Notes: generated by a model not told the origin, from the sequence alone. Numbered from the stretch's first letter, positions 25,752-34,908 are shown. The stretch: DNA of 64,000 bases from Campylobacteraceae bacterium (GCA_013373175.1 JABXII010000011.1:62001-126000); one strand, 5' to 3'. Numbers and translations: made by a program.

Positions 25752-26210
25752 ATGAATCTTTTACAATACAAGTCAGATGAAATGGTTTCATCTACAGAGC
25801 TAATTAGAAAAAGTAAAAATATCTTTAATAAGCTTCAAAAAAAAGAGATAGAAAAAGCAGTTATCTTAAGGGATGGAAAACCTCAATTTATGCTTTTAGA
25901 TTTTGACACTTATGAAGAGTTAATGAGTGAATATCTATCATTAAAACAACTTTTAGAAAATGGTGAAAATAAAATTAATAAAAAGAAAGCAAAAAAAGTT
26001 GAGATAGAGAAATCTATAGAAATAGAAGAGTCTTATGAAGATGAAGAAATCAAAAAAGATGATTTGGAAGAAGCATTAGCTCAGATTGAAAAACTTGGTT
26101 TAGTAGAAGAAAGTAATGAAGCAGAAGAAAAAAAAGATGATTTAGATATTGAAATTGATATAAAAGAGATTAATAAAGAAAAGCAACCTTTAAAAGATTT
26201 CTGGGAGTAA
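25752..26210 (+). CDS. Phd/YefM-like protein with long acidic tail, no toxin partner
   Basis: A 152-aa protein with two parts. Residues about 8-70 resemble the N-terminal domain of Phd/YefM antitoxins: VSSTELIRKSKNIFNKL, then KAVILRDGKPQFMLLDFDTYEEL. Residues about 70-152 are extremely charged (runs of K, E and D) and are probably disordered, ending KDFWE. No toxin gene follows; the downstream space holds a terminator and then a convergent gene. It could be a solitary DNA-binding regulator derived from an antitoxin. The tandem repeat over its promoter is a possible autoregulatory site. Confidence 0.65.
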   Translation: MNLLQYKSDEMVSSTELIRKSKNIFNKLQKKEIEKAVILRDGKPQFMLLDFDTYEELMSEYLSLKQLLENGENKINKKKAKKVEIEKSIEIEESYEDEEIKKDDLEEALAQIEKLGLVEESNEAEEKKDDLDIEIDIKEINKEKQPLKDFWE

Positions 26211-26278
26211 AAGTTATTAGAGCTTTACTTTTTTTAATAGTATAAGTTGGAATATTGTGAATAGTTTTGTATTTTAAC

Positions 26279-26308
26279 CCAATGGGAGGAGTAATCCCAT
26301 TGGTTTTT
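26279..26308 (+). terminator. intrinsic terminator after the Phd-like gene
   Basis: A perfect 9-bp stem, CCAATGGGA at 26279-26287 and TCCCATTGG at 26295-26303, with a 7-nt loop, followed by TTTTT on the plus strand. In the other direction no T-run follows, so it ends plus-strand transcription only, just before the convergent TRAP-type gene. Confidence 0.88.
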
Positions 26309-26311
26309 AGT

Positions 26312-27403
26312 CTATAGATTGTTTTTAATATATAAATAATCAGATATCTTAGTCCACTCTCTAACATCTTTCATATAAGCATCTTGGTGGTCTAAAATCT
26401 CTTTTAATTCAGGAGATTTTTTTCCTAATTCAGCTCTTAATTCAGCATTTGCTTTTTTCATTTCATCCATAATCTCTTTAGGGAATGTTTTTATTTGAAT
26501 ATTTGGATATTCAGCTTTCATCTTTTTCCAAGCTTTTGCATTCATATCATAGTTTTGAATATACATATCATAAGCAGCTGTTCTTATTGTAAGTACTAAA
26601 ATCTCTTGTAAATCTTTTGGTAGTTTTTCAAAACTTTTTTTGTTTATTAAAAACTGCATTTCAGAAGCTGGTTCATGCCAACCTGTGTAGTAATAAGAAG
26701 CAACTCTATGGAATCCCATGTTTATATCCATAGATGGGCCAACCCATTCTAATGCATCAATACTATTTCTTTCTAAAGCAGTATAAAGTTCCCCTGGAGG
26801 AATATTTGTAACTTGAACACCAAGTTTTGCCATAATTTCCCCAGCAAACCCAGGGATTCTCATTTTAAGTCCTTTTAGGTCATCTAATGTTTTAATCTCT
26901 TTTTTAAACCATCCACCCATTTGAACTCCTGTGCTTCCACCAGGAAATGAAAGTAAGCCATGCTTTGAATAAACTTTTTGCATAAGCTCTAATCCACCAC
27001 CTTCATAAAACCATGCATACTGCTCAGGTGCAGTCATTCCAAATGGCATAGAAGTAAAAGGAAGTGCCGCTATATCTTTACCTTTCCAATAATAAGAAGC
27101 TGAGTGACCCATATCATACTGACCACCTTTAACCATATCTAAAATACCTAGTGGTGACTTATGTTTATTAGCAGCATCAACTCTAATTTTTAATCTTCCA
27201 TTTGAAACAGTTTCTGCGTACTTAGCCATGTTTCTTGCTGAATCAATTAAGGGAGATAAAGTAGGTCCCCAAGTTGTAGCCATAGTAAGAGTGTAAGTTT
27301 TAGCTTTTGCTTTTGGCTCTTGTTTTGTTTCTTGTTTCTTTGTGTCATTACAACCTGTAAAAAGTATAGCTAATGAAACAAAAAGAAGTGTAAGTTTTTT
27401 CAT
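26312..27403 (-). CDS. TRAP-type (DctP) substrate-binding lipoprotein, orphan copy
   Basis: A 363-aa solute-binding protein of the DctP family with a lipoprotein signal (LFTGC, Cys18), so it is anchored in a membrane rather than free. The body matches closely the soluble DctP at 46019-47089: long identical stretches include KIRVDAANKHKSPLG and LKMRIPGFAGE, about two-thirds of positions by eye. No dctQM genes accompany it. It is the last gene of an operon with a TPR lipoprotein and a class III cyclase, separated by 12 nt from the former. A sensory role, presenting ligand state to the cyclase, is inference. Confidence 0.88.
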   Translation of the reverse strand: MKKLTLLFVSLAILFTGCNDTKKQETKQEPKAKAKTYTLTMATTWGPTLSPLIDSARNMAKYAETVSNGRLKIRVDAANKHKSPLGILDMVKGGQYDMGHSASYYWKGKDIAALPFTSMPFGMTAPEQYAWFYEGGGLELMQKVYSKHGLLSFPGGSTGVQMGGWFKKEIKTLDDLKGLKMRIPGFAGEIMAKLGVQVTNIPPGELYTALERNSIDALEWVGPSMDINMGFHRVASYYYTGWHEPASEMQFLINKKSFEKLPKDLQEILVLTIRTAAYDMYIQNYDMNAKAWKKMKAEYPNIQIKTFPKEIMDEMKKANAELRAELGKKSPELKEILDHQDAYMKDVREWTKISDYLYIKNNL

Positions 27404-27415
27404 CTTTTTCCTTTT

Positions 27416-28465
27416 CTAACGTAGTTTTTTAATTGTGTTTAGTTGTTGATTAATCTTTTTTAAATATGCATAAGCTCTTTGGTTATCAGGTTCACAAGCA
27501 ATTATTTTTTCAAATATCTTTTTTGCATCATCAAAATTTTGATTAAGATAAAGCCTAATACCTTTACTTGCAAGTTTTCCAGTTAAGTCACATTTTGCAA
27601 GAGTTGAGGCTTCTAATATCTCTTTTGCTTCTTTATTATATTTATTGCTTTTTAAAACGTTACTAGCAATTTCCTGCGCTTTTAGATACTCTTTCTTAGC
27701 TAAGTAATCTTTTGCCTCTTCTATTAGCTCTTTATGCTTAATATTATGCAAATAGTTATCTATTTTATAGTCTTCTTGATAAATAGAACTCAATATCCTA
27801 AACTCTTTTTTAGCTTTATCGTATTGTTTTTTATCATAAAGCTTTATAGAGTTTGTAAGTAGTTCTTCATAGGAGTCTTTTATTTTATTTTTTGCTTGTA
27901 ATGCAAAAGGATTATTTTCATCATATCTATTTAGTTTTTTTATTGCATTATCTAAAGCAAGAGTGTGATAAACATTTATTTTACTTTTTTGTAATAACTT
28001 TTGAAGTTCTTTTTCCTCTTTACTTATGAATACTTTTACTTTTTCATCATTAAGAAGAGTCTCTTTTAACTTAATAGCCTCAGGCAAAAATGGATTATTA
28101 CGCATAGTTAGATTTATATAGTATAAGGATTTTAGTTTATTTCTTTTTAGTTGAGCTTTAGCCTTTTTGAAGAAGTAGTTGGCATTAAACTTGGCTCTAT
28201 TTTTTAAACTATTTATATATTTTTTTGAATAAACTTCTTCTTTTTCATAAAAGTTAACTTTTTCATATGAAAGGATAGCTTTATAGTAATATTTCTTTTT
28301 TAAATAAATATCCCCTTGTTTTTTATAGTTCTTAATTTCATTCATAACTTTATGGTAAATCTCAAGTTTCTTTTCATCTGAGAGGGTATTTTTAGATGTA
28401 ACTGAACAAGCAGTAAATAAAAAAGGCAGAATTATAATAGGTAAAACTTTTTTTAGTATTTTCAT
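27416..28465 (-). CDS. TPR-like repeat lipoprotein
   Basis: A 349-aa lipoprotein (lipobox LFTAC, Cys20) with several tetratricopeptide-like helical pairs, for example about 50-75, 185-235, 240-285 and 300-340 (the last with FDDAKKIFEKIIACEPDNQRAYAYL). Lysine-rich and predicted all-helical. The start overlaps the cyclase stop by 4 nt (ATGA), so the two are translationally coupled. TPR proteins scaffold protein complexes; between a membrane cyclase and a periplasm-facing binding lipoprotein it could bridge the two. Function is not otherwise recognised. Confidence 0.75.
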   Translation of the reverse strand: MKILKKVLPIIILPFLFTACSVTSKNTLSDEKKLEIYHKVMNEIKNYKKQGDIYLKKKYYYKAILSYEKVNFYEKEEVYSKKYINSLKNRAKFNANYFFKKAKAQLKRNKLKSLYYINLTMRNNPFLPEAIKLKETLLNDEKVKVFISKEEKELQKLLQKSKINVYHTLALDNAIKKLNRYDENNPFALQAKNKIKDSYEELLTNSIKLYDKKQYDKAKKEFRILSSIYQEDYKIDNYLHNIKHKELIEEAKDYLAKKEYLKAQEIASNVLKSNKYNKEAKEILEASTLAKCDLTGKLASKGIRLYLNQNFDDAKKIFEKIIACEPDNQRAYAYLKKINQQLNTIKKLR

Positions 28466-29937
28466 GAAACCTCTCTTTTTGATAAAATTAAACTAACTTC
28501 AATAGCTTTACTAAAGCCTTTTGCATGTACAGAATCAATTGTTTTTATTTCAAAATCATCTTGTATTTCTTCTAAATTATTGTTAGCTAATAAAATTTGA
28601 TTTTCTTTTGCATTGGAGCAAAGTCTTGCTGCTAAGTTAACATTAGAACCCATTGAAGTAAAGTCCATTCGCTCGTTTGTTCCAACATTTCCAACAATAA
28701 CTTCACCTTTATTTATACCTATTCCTACACAACAAATAATTTTTCCTTCTTCTTTTCTATATTCGTTTGCAGTTTTTATACTTTTTTGAATCTCAATTGC
28801 AGCATTTGCAGCATCATGTAAACTTTTTTCCCCTGAAAAGGAAGCCATAACTTCATCTCCAATGAATTTGTCAATATCTCCATTGTTCTTTTTAATGATT
28901 TCTGCTTGAAGGTTTAAATAGAAGTTAACTATCTCTACAACTTCACTTGGAGATTTCTTTTCACTCATTTGCGTAAAGCCCCTAATATCAGAAAAAAGAA
29001 AAGTTTGAGTTCTATATTCACCACCTAAAAGAAGCTGCTTTCTTGTGTCTTTTTGTATCATATTAATAGTTGAACTTGAAACGAATTTTTCCATATGGTT
29101 TCTTTCTCTTAAACCATTTACCATACTATTAAAACGTTCTGCAAGAGTACCTATTTCATCATTACTATTGCTATCTAGTTCAATATTTAAATCACCATTA
29201 GATACTTTATTTGCTGCTTTTGTAATCTCTAGAATTGGACGAGTAAATCTTAATCCAAAGAAATACACAATAGCTGTAGCAATAAGAATAAAAATAAGTG
29301 CAGTGAAAATAGCAATATTAATTACTTGGTTAATAACTCCATAAATAGCTTGCTTATTATATTTTAAGACAACAGCACCTAAAAGAATAGTTTGGTCTTT
29401 AAATGTATAAAGAATAGGTCTTGTAAACTGATAAGCCTTGATCTTTTTATCTATAGTAATATTCTTTTGTAAAATAGATTCAGAATCTATGTTATTAAGT
29501 TGTTTTATTAGCTCTTTATCCTCTAAAAATTGATTCTCTTTAGAGACTTTAAAACCTGTTAGATATTTAAATTGATTTTTGTTTTCTTTTTTTTCACGCT
29601 CATAAATAGAAATATCTATAAACCCATCTATTTTTGATTGCTTAATTTTGTTTACAAGTTCACTTAAATTTAGTTTGTTTTCATATGTTCTTTCAAGTAA
29701 AGCTTGTCTTGAAAAGTTACTAATATGGTTAATTGAGCTTGTAACAACATCAAAGGATTTTTTTTCAATAGAGTCTGTCATAAGATTAATAATAATGGTA
29801 CTTAGAATAACTATTGTAGTAATAATAGTTCCAATAGCAAAGCCTATTAGTTTTAGTTTTATTCCGCCATTTCTTATGAGCATTAAAAATTTATTTTTTA
29901 AAGATATTAAATTTTGTTTATTAATTGAAATTTTCAC
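28462..29937 (-). CDS. membrane class III nucleotide cyclase with periplasmic sensor and HAMP
   Basis: A 491-aa inner-membrane protein: span about 31-53, periplasmic sensor about 54-200, span about 205-228, HAMP about 229-282, class III cyclase domain about 305-490. Metal-binding Asp317 (FSDIRGF) and Asp361 (FIGDEVM) are intact, as are the transition-state residues Asn434 and Arg438 (VNLAARL). Lys357 and Thr427 occupy what I take to be the base-selecting positions, a pair seen in CyaC-type adenylate cyclases, so cAMP is the likely product. First gene of a three-gene operon with a TPR lipoprotein and an orphan TRAP binding lipoprotein. No cAMP receptor gene is in the window. Confidence 0.9.
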   Translation of the reverse strand: MKISINKQNLISLKNKFLMLIRNGGIKLKLIGFAIGTIITTIVILSTIIINLMTDSIEKKSFDVVTSSINHISNFSRQALLERTYENKLNLSELVNKIKQSKIDGFIDISIYEREKKENKNQFKYLTGFKVSKENQFLEDKELIKQLNNIDSESILQKNITIDKKIKAYQFTRPILYTFKDQTILLGAVVLKYNKQAIYGVINQVINIAIFTALIFILIATAIVYFFGLRFTRPILEITKAANKVSNGDLNIELDSNSNDEIGTLAERFNSMVNGLRERNHMEKFVSSSTINMIQKDTRKQLLLGGEYRTQTFLFSDIRGFTQMSEKKSPSEVVEIVNFYLNLQAEIIKKNNGDIDKFIGDEVMASFSGEKSLHDAANAAIEIQKSIKTANEYRKEEGKIICCVGIGINKGEVIVGNVGTNERMDFTSMGSNVNLAARLCSNAKENQILLANNNLEEIQDDFEIKTIDSVHAKGFSKAIEVSLILSKREVS

Positions 29938-30036
29938 AAATTACCTTAAGTAGATAATTGACATTATAGTGTTTTTAGTTTATATTTAGGTAAATAATTT
30001 AATGTAAAATATTTTGCCTATGATTTGTTGTAAATA

Positions 30037-30112
30037 TGGTGACCATGATTGGACTTGAACCAACGACAACTACGATGTCAACGTAGTGCTCTACCAACTG
30101 AGCTACACGGTC
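30037..30112 (-). tRNA. tRNA-Val (anticodon GAC)
   Basis: Read on the minus strand, GACCGTG opens the acceptor stem and pairs with CATGGTC. The D arm is GCTCAGTTGGTAGAGC. The anticodon stem CTACG/CGTAG encloses the loop TTGACAT, giving anticodon GAC. The T arm contains GGTTCAAGTCC. The discriminator A and an encoded CCA follow. A valine tRNA for GUC/GUU codons. Confidence 0.96.
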
Positions 30113-30174
30113 AAAAAAAGACTTGAGATAACTAAAAAGAAGCTATGCCAAGCCTAAATATTTAGTGAAATATA

Positions 30175-30477
30175 TTATTTTTTAAGTTCATGAAGTTCAC
30201 TAAACAAATAAGCCTCAACTATTTCATCAATACTTCTTTGTGTAGGAGCTACTAGTACTGATATATTTTCTTGTTGAAATTGCCAAACATACTCTTGGTC
30301 ATTTTGAACAACAAGTGTTTCAATAAAAGCATCTATCTCATCTTTTTCTTTATAAAACTTACAATTTTCTATTTGTCCTTCATTTAATTCAATAAAAGCC
30401 CAATATTCTGTTGCATCAAGTGTAGTCAATAAGGCCTCATGCCTTCTATTTGAATCTACAGGGATTAGTAAACTCAT
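30175..30477 (-). CDS. small conserved-type protein, possible NifX/NifB-C-like fold
   Basis: A 100-aa cytosolic protein beginning MSLLIPVDSNRRHEALLTTL. Alternating strands and helices and the opening strand LLIPVD followed by a W-F-I-E-L strand recall the dinitrogenase iron-molybdenum cofactor (NifX/NafY/NifB C-terminal) fold, but the similarity is weak and no nif gene is nearby. It lies directly upstream, on the same strand, of the tRNA-Val gene. I cannot assign a function. Confidence 0.6.
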   Translation of the reverse strand: MSLLIPVDSNRRHEALLTTLDATEYWAFIELNEGQIENCKFYKEKDEIDAFIETLVVQNDQEYVWQFQQENISVLVAPTQRSIDEIVEAYLFSELHELKK

Positions 30478-30573
30478 ACTAAAATCCTTCTGGTTTTTCT
30501 AAACAATATTAGTTGATAAATATTATTCGATGTATTATATATTCTTGAAACTTATTAAAACTTTACTTATTTA

Positions 30574-32352
30574 CTATAAGTATGTTTTTTTAAACCATTT
30601 AGAAAATATGAAGATAGTCCAAAGATGTTGTTTAAACTTTCTTTGTGAAGAAAGAGTATAGATTTGATTTAGGTATTCATCATTAAAAAGATTTGTTTCT
30701 TTGTTTACTTCCAAGATAGTTTCCAAAATAAAGTCTTTGTACTCTTGATGAATCCATTCATTAAAAGGAGAATTAAATCCTTTTTTTGTACGGTTTACTA
30801 TTTGTTCTGGAATATATTTTAAAGCAATCTTTTTAAGTAGATACTTATTTGTATCACCAACTTTTAGCTTTGAATCAATACTAAATGCAAGGTTTACTAA
30901 TCTATAGTCTAAAAATGGAGTTCTAACCTCTAAAGAGTTTCTCATAGAAATACGGTCAACTTTACTTAGAAGTGCTTCTCCTAGCCAGATTTTTAAGTCA
31001 ATGTAACTCATCCAATCAACTGGGTCTTTTTTGGGATTCTCTGTTTTAAAAGTAGGAACTTTTTTAAATAGCTTTCTTTTTTGAATATCTGAATAAATTT
31101 CTCCAAAAGAGTTATAGATATTTTGCTTTTTAACTACTCTTCGTAAATATTCACTCTCTTTTGTATTGTTTTGAAGTGCACCAATAATAGAGTTTAAAAA
31201 CTCGTTTTGTCCACTGTCTAAGGTTTTTGCAAAATCATAATAACCTAAAAACTTAGCATAGTTGTCATATCCTAAGAATAATTCATCACTTCCTTCTCCA
31301 CTTAAAACTGTTTTTATTCCTGTTTGATGAATCTTATTAGTAAGAATATTAAGAGGAATTGCTGCACTATCTGCATGGGGTTGCTCTAAAGCATTTAAAG
31401 TGTCTTCAAAATAGTTGATAAAGTCATTCTTAGTTATTTCAAGTCTTGTATGATTTGAGTTTATATGTTTTGCTGTAATATCTGCATAGTCTAGTTCACA
31501 GTAGTTTTTATATTCACTATATCCCACAGAGAAAGTATTTATCTTTTTGTTTGTAATTTTAGAGTATAAAGCGGATACAAGAGAACTATCAACTCCACCA
31601 CTTAGTAAACTTCCTACTTCTACATCAGAAACAAGTCTTGATTCAATACTTTTAATTAAAGTCTCTTCTATCTTTTCTAAGGCTTCAGTTTCATCTTTTA
31701 CAGCTTTGTAGGTATTGATTTTATAGTATCTTTTCTTTTTTAAATCACTATTTTGTAAAGTGACGTATGTTGCTGCTTCAAGAGAATTTATATCTTGATA
31801 GAAAGTATTAGGAGATATAGGAACAAAATATTGAACATACTGGCTTAGAGCTACTTTATTTAGCTTTGGAGTTGTTCCTAATAGTTTTATAATAGAATCA
31901 ATTGAAGAAGAGAAAATAAACTTATTGTCTTTTAAATAGTAAAAAAATGGTTTCTTACCATATCTATCTCTTGCACAAAAGTATTTTTCTTTTTTCATAT
32001 CATAAAGACAAAAAGAGAACATTCCATTTATCTTGTTTAAAAACTCTTCTTGGTACTTTTGATATAGTCTTATTAAAACTTCAGTATCAGATGAGGTTTT
32101 ACACTCTAAAGCTTCTTCTTTTATAAGTTCTTGATAATTATAGATTTCTCCATTAAAAACAATTAGTATATCATCAAAAACCATAGGTTGATTGGCTTCA
32201 TTATCTAAATCAATAATAGCTAATCTTGTATGTCCAAACTCTTTATCTTTTATCTTTAATGAAGAGTTGTAATCAGGACCTCTATTATTTAAGTTCTCTA
32301 AAGCCTCTTTAAAATTGTTTGATAGAAAGTTTGAACCTAAGATACCACACAT
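30574..32352 (-). CDS. asnB: glutamine-hydrolysing asparagine synthetase
   Basis: A 592-aa class II glutamine amidotransferase/asparagine synthetase. The catalytic Cys2 follows the initiator Met (MCGILG), the glutaminase domain runs to about residue 190 (RGPDYN, then FNGEIYN), and the synthetase domain contains the ATP-pyrophosphatase loop LSGGVDSSLVSAL (about 246-258) and GEGSDELFLGYDNY. Enzymes with this architecture either make asparagine or act as amidotransferases in surface-polysaccharide clusters; no polysaccharide genes are near. It starts 2 nt after the AEC transporter's stop. Confidence 0.9.
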   Translation of the reverse strand: MCGILGSNFLSNNFKEALENLNNRGPDYNSSLKIKDKEFGHTRLAIIDLDNEANQPMVFDDILIVFNGEIYNYQELIKEEALECKTSSDTEVLIRLYQKYQEEFLNKINGMFSFCLYDMKKEKYFCARDRYGKKPFFYYLKDNKFIFSSSIDSIIKLLGTTPKLNKVALSQYVQYFVPISPNTFYQDINSLEAATYVTLQNSDLKKKRYYKINTYKAVKDETEALEKIEETLIKSIESRLVSDVEVGSLLSGGVDSSLVSALYSKITNKKINTFSVGYSEYKNYCELDYADITAKHINSNHTRLEITKNDFINYFEDTLNALEQPHADSAAIPLNILTNKIHQTGIKTVLSGEGSDELFLGYDNYAKFLGYYDFAKTLDSGQNEFLNSIIGALQNNTKESEYLRRVVKKQNIYNSFGEIYSDIQKRKLFKKVPTFKTENPKKDPVDWMSYIDLKIWLGEALLSKVDRISMRNSLEVRTPFLDYRLVNLAFSIDSKLKVGDTNKYLLKKIALKYIPEQIVNRTKKGFNSPFNEWIHQEYKDFILETILEVNKETNLFNDEYLNQIYTLSSQRKFKQHLWTIFIFSKWFKKTYL

Positions 32353-32354
32353 TT

Positions 32355-33269
32355 TTATACTCCAAAAAACTTATTTAAAATAATTATATATATAGCCATA
32401 AAACCAATAAAACATAAGGTACTGATAATTACTGAAAAGGTTGTATCTAGTGGCTTACAATTATATAGCGCAGATAGATTTACATTGTTAACAGCAAGAG
32501 GGACAATTAATTCTAAAAAGATAATTCCACCAACAAAGGGGTCAATTTTAAAGTAAATAATTACAAATAAACCAACAAGAGGTAAAACAATATGTTTAAA
32601 TAAAGTTATATTTATTGATAAATTCCAGTTTGCACTTCTTACTTTAACTTGTGACATAAAAATACCAAAAACAATTAGCTGCATAACTATTGCTGCATAG
32701 GCTCCCATTGTAAATACTTTTTCAAAGTTGGCATTTAAAGTAAAACCATAATGATTAAATAATATTGCTAAAATAGCTGCATGAATAGCTGGTATTTTAA
32801 ATATCTCTTTTAAAGCATCAGCGAATTTAAACTTCTCACCTGCAAAGAAGTAAACTGAAAAGATATAGATATAAAATATATTTGCAATATTTAAAATAGA
32901 AGTATAGGGAACTGAAGCTTCACCAAAAAGAGCAATTCCAAGTGGAATACCTAGGTTTCCTGTATTTCCCACAAGAGAGGAAGCTAAAAAGATAGAACGG
33001 TCTTGATAATCTTTAAATATTTTCTTTGAATAAAAAAAAGCAAAAAATAGAGTTATAAATACTGCTATTACATAAATCAAAGGTGAAATTATAAATTCTT
33101 CATTAATAGGAGCTCTTGTTAATCCCCAAAAAATAAGTATAGGTTGTAAGAAATATAGGTTTAGAAGTACAAAACTTTTTTCTTTTACTTCATCTTTAAA
33201 AGTTCGTTTAAAAATAAAGCCAACGATAATAAGAATATAGATTGTAGCAACTGAAATAAGAGCGTCTAT
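32355..33269 (-). CDS. AEC-family permease, apparent ATA start
   Basis: Auxin-efflux-carrier family permease for organic acids or similar anions. From the start proposed here it is 304 aa, the usual family length with ten spans. The obvious canonical start (TTG at 33080) would give only 241 aa and remove the first two spans. The frame is open upstream through DALISVATIYILIIVGFIF, a typical AEC first span, to an in-frame TAA 5 codons above. No ATG, GTG or TTG lies in between. AAGGA sits 7-8 nt before ATA at 33267-33269. The asnB gene follows after 2 nt. Confidence 0.85.
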   Translation of the reverse strand: MDALISVATIYILIIVGFIFKRTFKDEVKEKSFVLLNLYFLQPILIFWGLTRAPINEEFIISPLIYVIAVFITLFFAFFYSKKIFKDYQDRSIFLASSLVGNTGNLGIPLGIALFGEASVPYTSILNIANIFYIYIFSVYFFAGEKFKFADALKEIFKIPAIHAAILAILFNHYGFTLNANFEKVFTMGAYAAIVMQLIVFGIFMSQVKVRSANWNLSINITLFKHIVLPLVGLFVIIYFKIDPFVGGIIFLELIVPLAVNNVNLSALYNCKPLDTTFSVIISTLCFIGFMAIYIIILNKFFGV

Positions 33270-33272
33270 GAT

Positions 33273-33300
33273 AAATTCCTTTTAATTAAAAAAGGAATTT
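33273..33300 (-). promoter_or_regulatory. hairpin covering the Shine-Dalgarno of the AEC gene
   Basis: An 11-bp perfect stem, AAATTCCTTTT at 33273-33283 and AAAAGGAATTT at 33290-33300, with a 6-nt loop. On the minus strand the distal arm is the AAAAGGAATTT that serves as ribosome-binding site of the AEC gene, three bases before the ATA codon. The structure would hide the site, so translation could be conditional, or the stem could be a remnant terminator of the pit transcript upstream on the same strand. Confidence 0.5.
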
Positions 33301-33327
33301 TATCAAAATAAAGTAGTTTGTTAGCTT

Positions 33328-34908
33328 TTAGCTCATGATACCTTTAATCATGAAGAAAATAGCAGCAGATAAACAAGCAGCAGCAGGAACAGTAATAACC
33401 CACGCAGCAATAATCTTTTTTACTGCATCTCTTTTTACGTATTTAACTTTTTTAGCTAATTTGAAATCTCTTTTTTCTTGTTTTACTTGCTCAACTTTTT
33501 CTTCAATAGCTTTATAAAGTTCAGCAATTCTAATATAATCAGATTTCTTTTTCTCTTTTAATTCTTCTAGTTCTTTTAATTCATCTTCAAATTCATCAAG
33601 AATTCTTTTATCTTTTTTAAACTTCTTTCTTGTGTCAGCAATAAATTTTGATTCTGATGAATCTAGGAACTCTCTTAAGAAACCAACACCAAAAACACCA
33701 CCAACTGCAATGTGAGTTGAAGATACAGGAAGTCCAAGTTGAGAAGCAATAATTACAGTAATAGCAGCAGCCATTGCAATAGCAAAAGCTCTTATTTGGT
33801 CAAGTTCAGTAATCTCTGAACCAACTGTTTTAATAAGTTTTGGTCCATATAAAGCAAGACCAACTGCAATACCAACAGCACCAACAGCCATAACCCATAG
33901 TGGAATATCAACTTTTGAGTGAATACCGTTATTCATTACAGCATCATTAATAGCTGCTAAGGGTCCAATAGCATTTGCAACATCATTTGCCCCATGAGCA
34001 AAAGAAAGTAAGGCAGCAGCAAAAATAAGTGGAATAGTGAATAAAGAATTGATACCTTCTCTATCATTTGAAATCTTCTTAGCAGCTTTTTTAATAAGAG
34101 GTTTAACAAAATAGTAAACTGCAACTGCAATAACAATACCAATTCCTGCAGCAGTTAAGAAATCAAGTTTAATGATTTTTTTAACACCTTTTAGAATTAA
34201 ATAAGTAGAGAAAGCCCAAGACATTGCAGCAACTAATATTGGAACAAACTTTTCAGCAGAAGGGATGAGGTCCTTTTTGAAGATAATGGTTCTTTTAATA
34301 AAGTATAAAAAACCAGCAGCAATAATACCACCAAGTATGGGCGAAATAATCCATGATGCAGCAATTTTACCCATTGTTCCCCATGAAACAATTGCAAAAC
34401 CAGCAGCAGCAACACCTGCACCCATAACTCCACCTACAATAGAGTGAGTAGTTGAAACAGGAGCTCCGATTGATGTCGCAAAGTTTAACCATAAAGCAGC
34501 AGATAATAAAGCTGCTGTCATTGCCCAAATAAATATTTCTGGCTCAGAGATAAGGGCAGGGTCAATAATACCTTTTTTGATTGTTTTAACAACATCCCCT
34601 CCAGCTATAAGTGCACCTGCAGCTTCAAATACAGCGGCAATAACAATTGCCCACATTAAAGTCATAGCTTTTGAACCAACTGCTGGACCAACATTGTTTG
34701 CAACATCATTTGCACCAATATTCATTGCCATATATGCACCAAATACTGCACCAATGATTAGGAATGTATTATTTGGGATATCTCCGTGTGAAGTATAACT
34801 CCACAGAAATACTAAAACAACGAATAAAAGTGCTAATGAGAATTTAGCAAGAGTTGGTAAAGTCTCATTTGTTGCCTTTTCAAACTTGTGTATGGTTTTT
34901 ATATCCAA
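33328..34908 (-). CDS. pit: PiT-family inorganic phosphate transporter
   Basis: A 526-aa inner-membrane phosphate permease. The two duplicated family signatures are present: GANDVANNVGPAVGSKA (about 65-81) and GANDVANAIGPLAA (about 305-318). There are about 11 spans, and a charged coiled-coil insertion (about 415-490, many K and E) lies in the loop before the last two spans. The start is TTG at 34908 (AAGGG 6 nt upstream). A bulged hairpin lies in its leader at 34945-34979. Such transporters take up metal-phosphate complexes by proton symport. Confidence 0.92.
   Translation of the reverse strand: MDIKTIHKFEKATNETLPTLAKFSLALLFVVLVFLWSYTSHGDIPNNTFLIIGAVFGAYMAMNIGANDVANNVGPAVGSKAMTLMWAIVIAAVFEAAGALIAGGDVVKTIKKGIIDPALISEPEIFIWAMTAALLSAALWLNFATSIGAPVSTTHSIVGGVMGAGVAAAGFAIVSWGTMGKIAASWIISPILGGIIAAGFLYFIKRTIIFKKDLIPSAEKFVPILVAAMSWAFSTYLILKGVKKIIKLDFLTAAGIGIVIAVAVYYFVKPLIKKAAKKISNDREGINSLFTIPLIFAAALLSFAHGANDVANAIGPLAAINDAVMNNGIHSKVDIPLWVMAVGAVGIAVGLALYGPKLIKTVGSEITELDQIRAFAIAMAAAITVIIASQLGLPVSSTHIAVGGVFGVGFLREFLDSSESKFIADTRKKFKKDKRILDEFEDELKELEELKEKKKSDYIRIAELYKAIEEKVEQVKQEKRDFKLAKKVKYVKRDAVKKIIAAWVITVPAAACLSAAIFFMIKGIMS

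Noticed and set aside
30175-30477. NifX assignment of the 100-aa protein
   Set aside because: Only a loose fold resemblance; no nif genes in the window.
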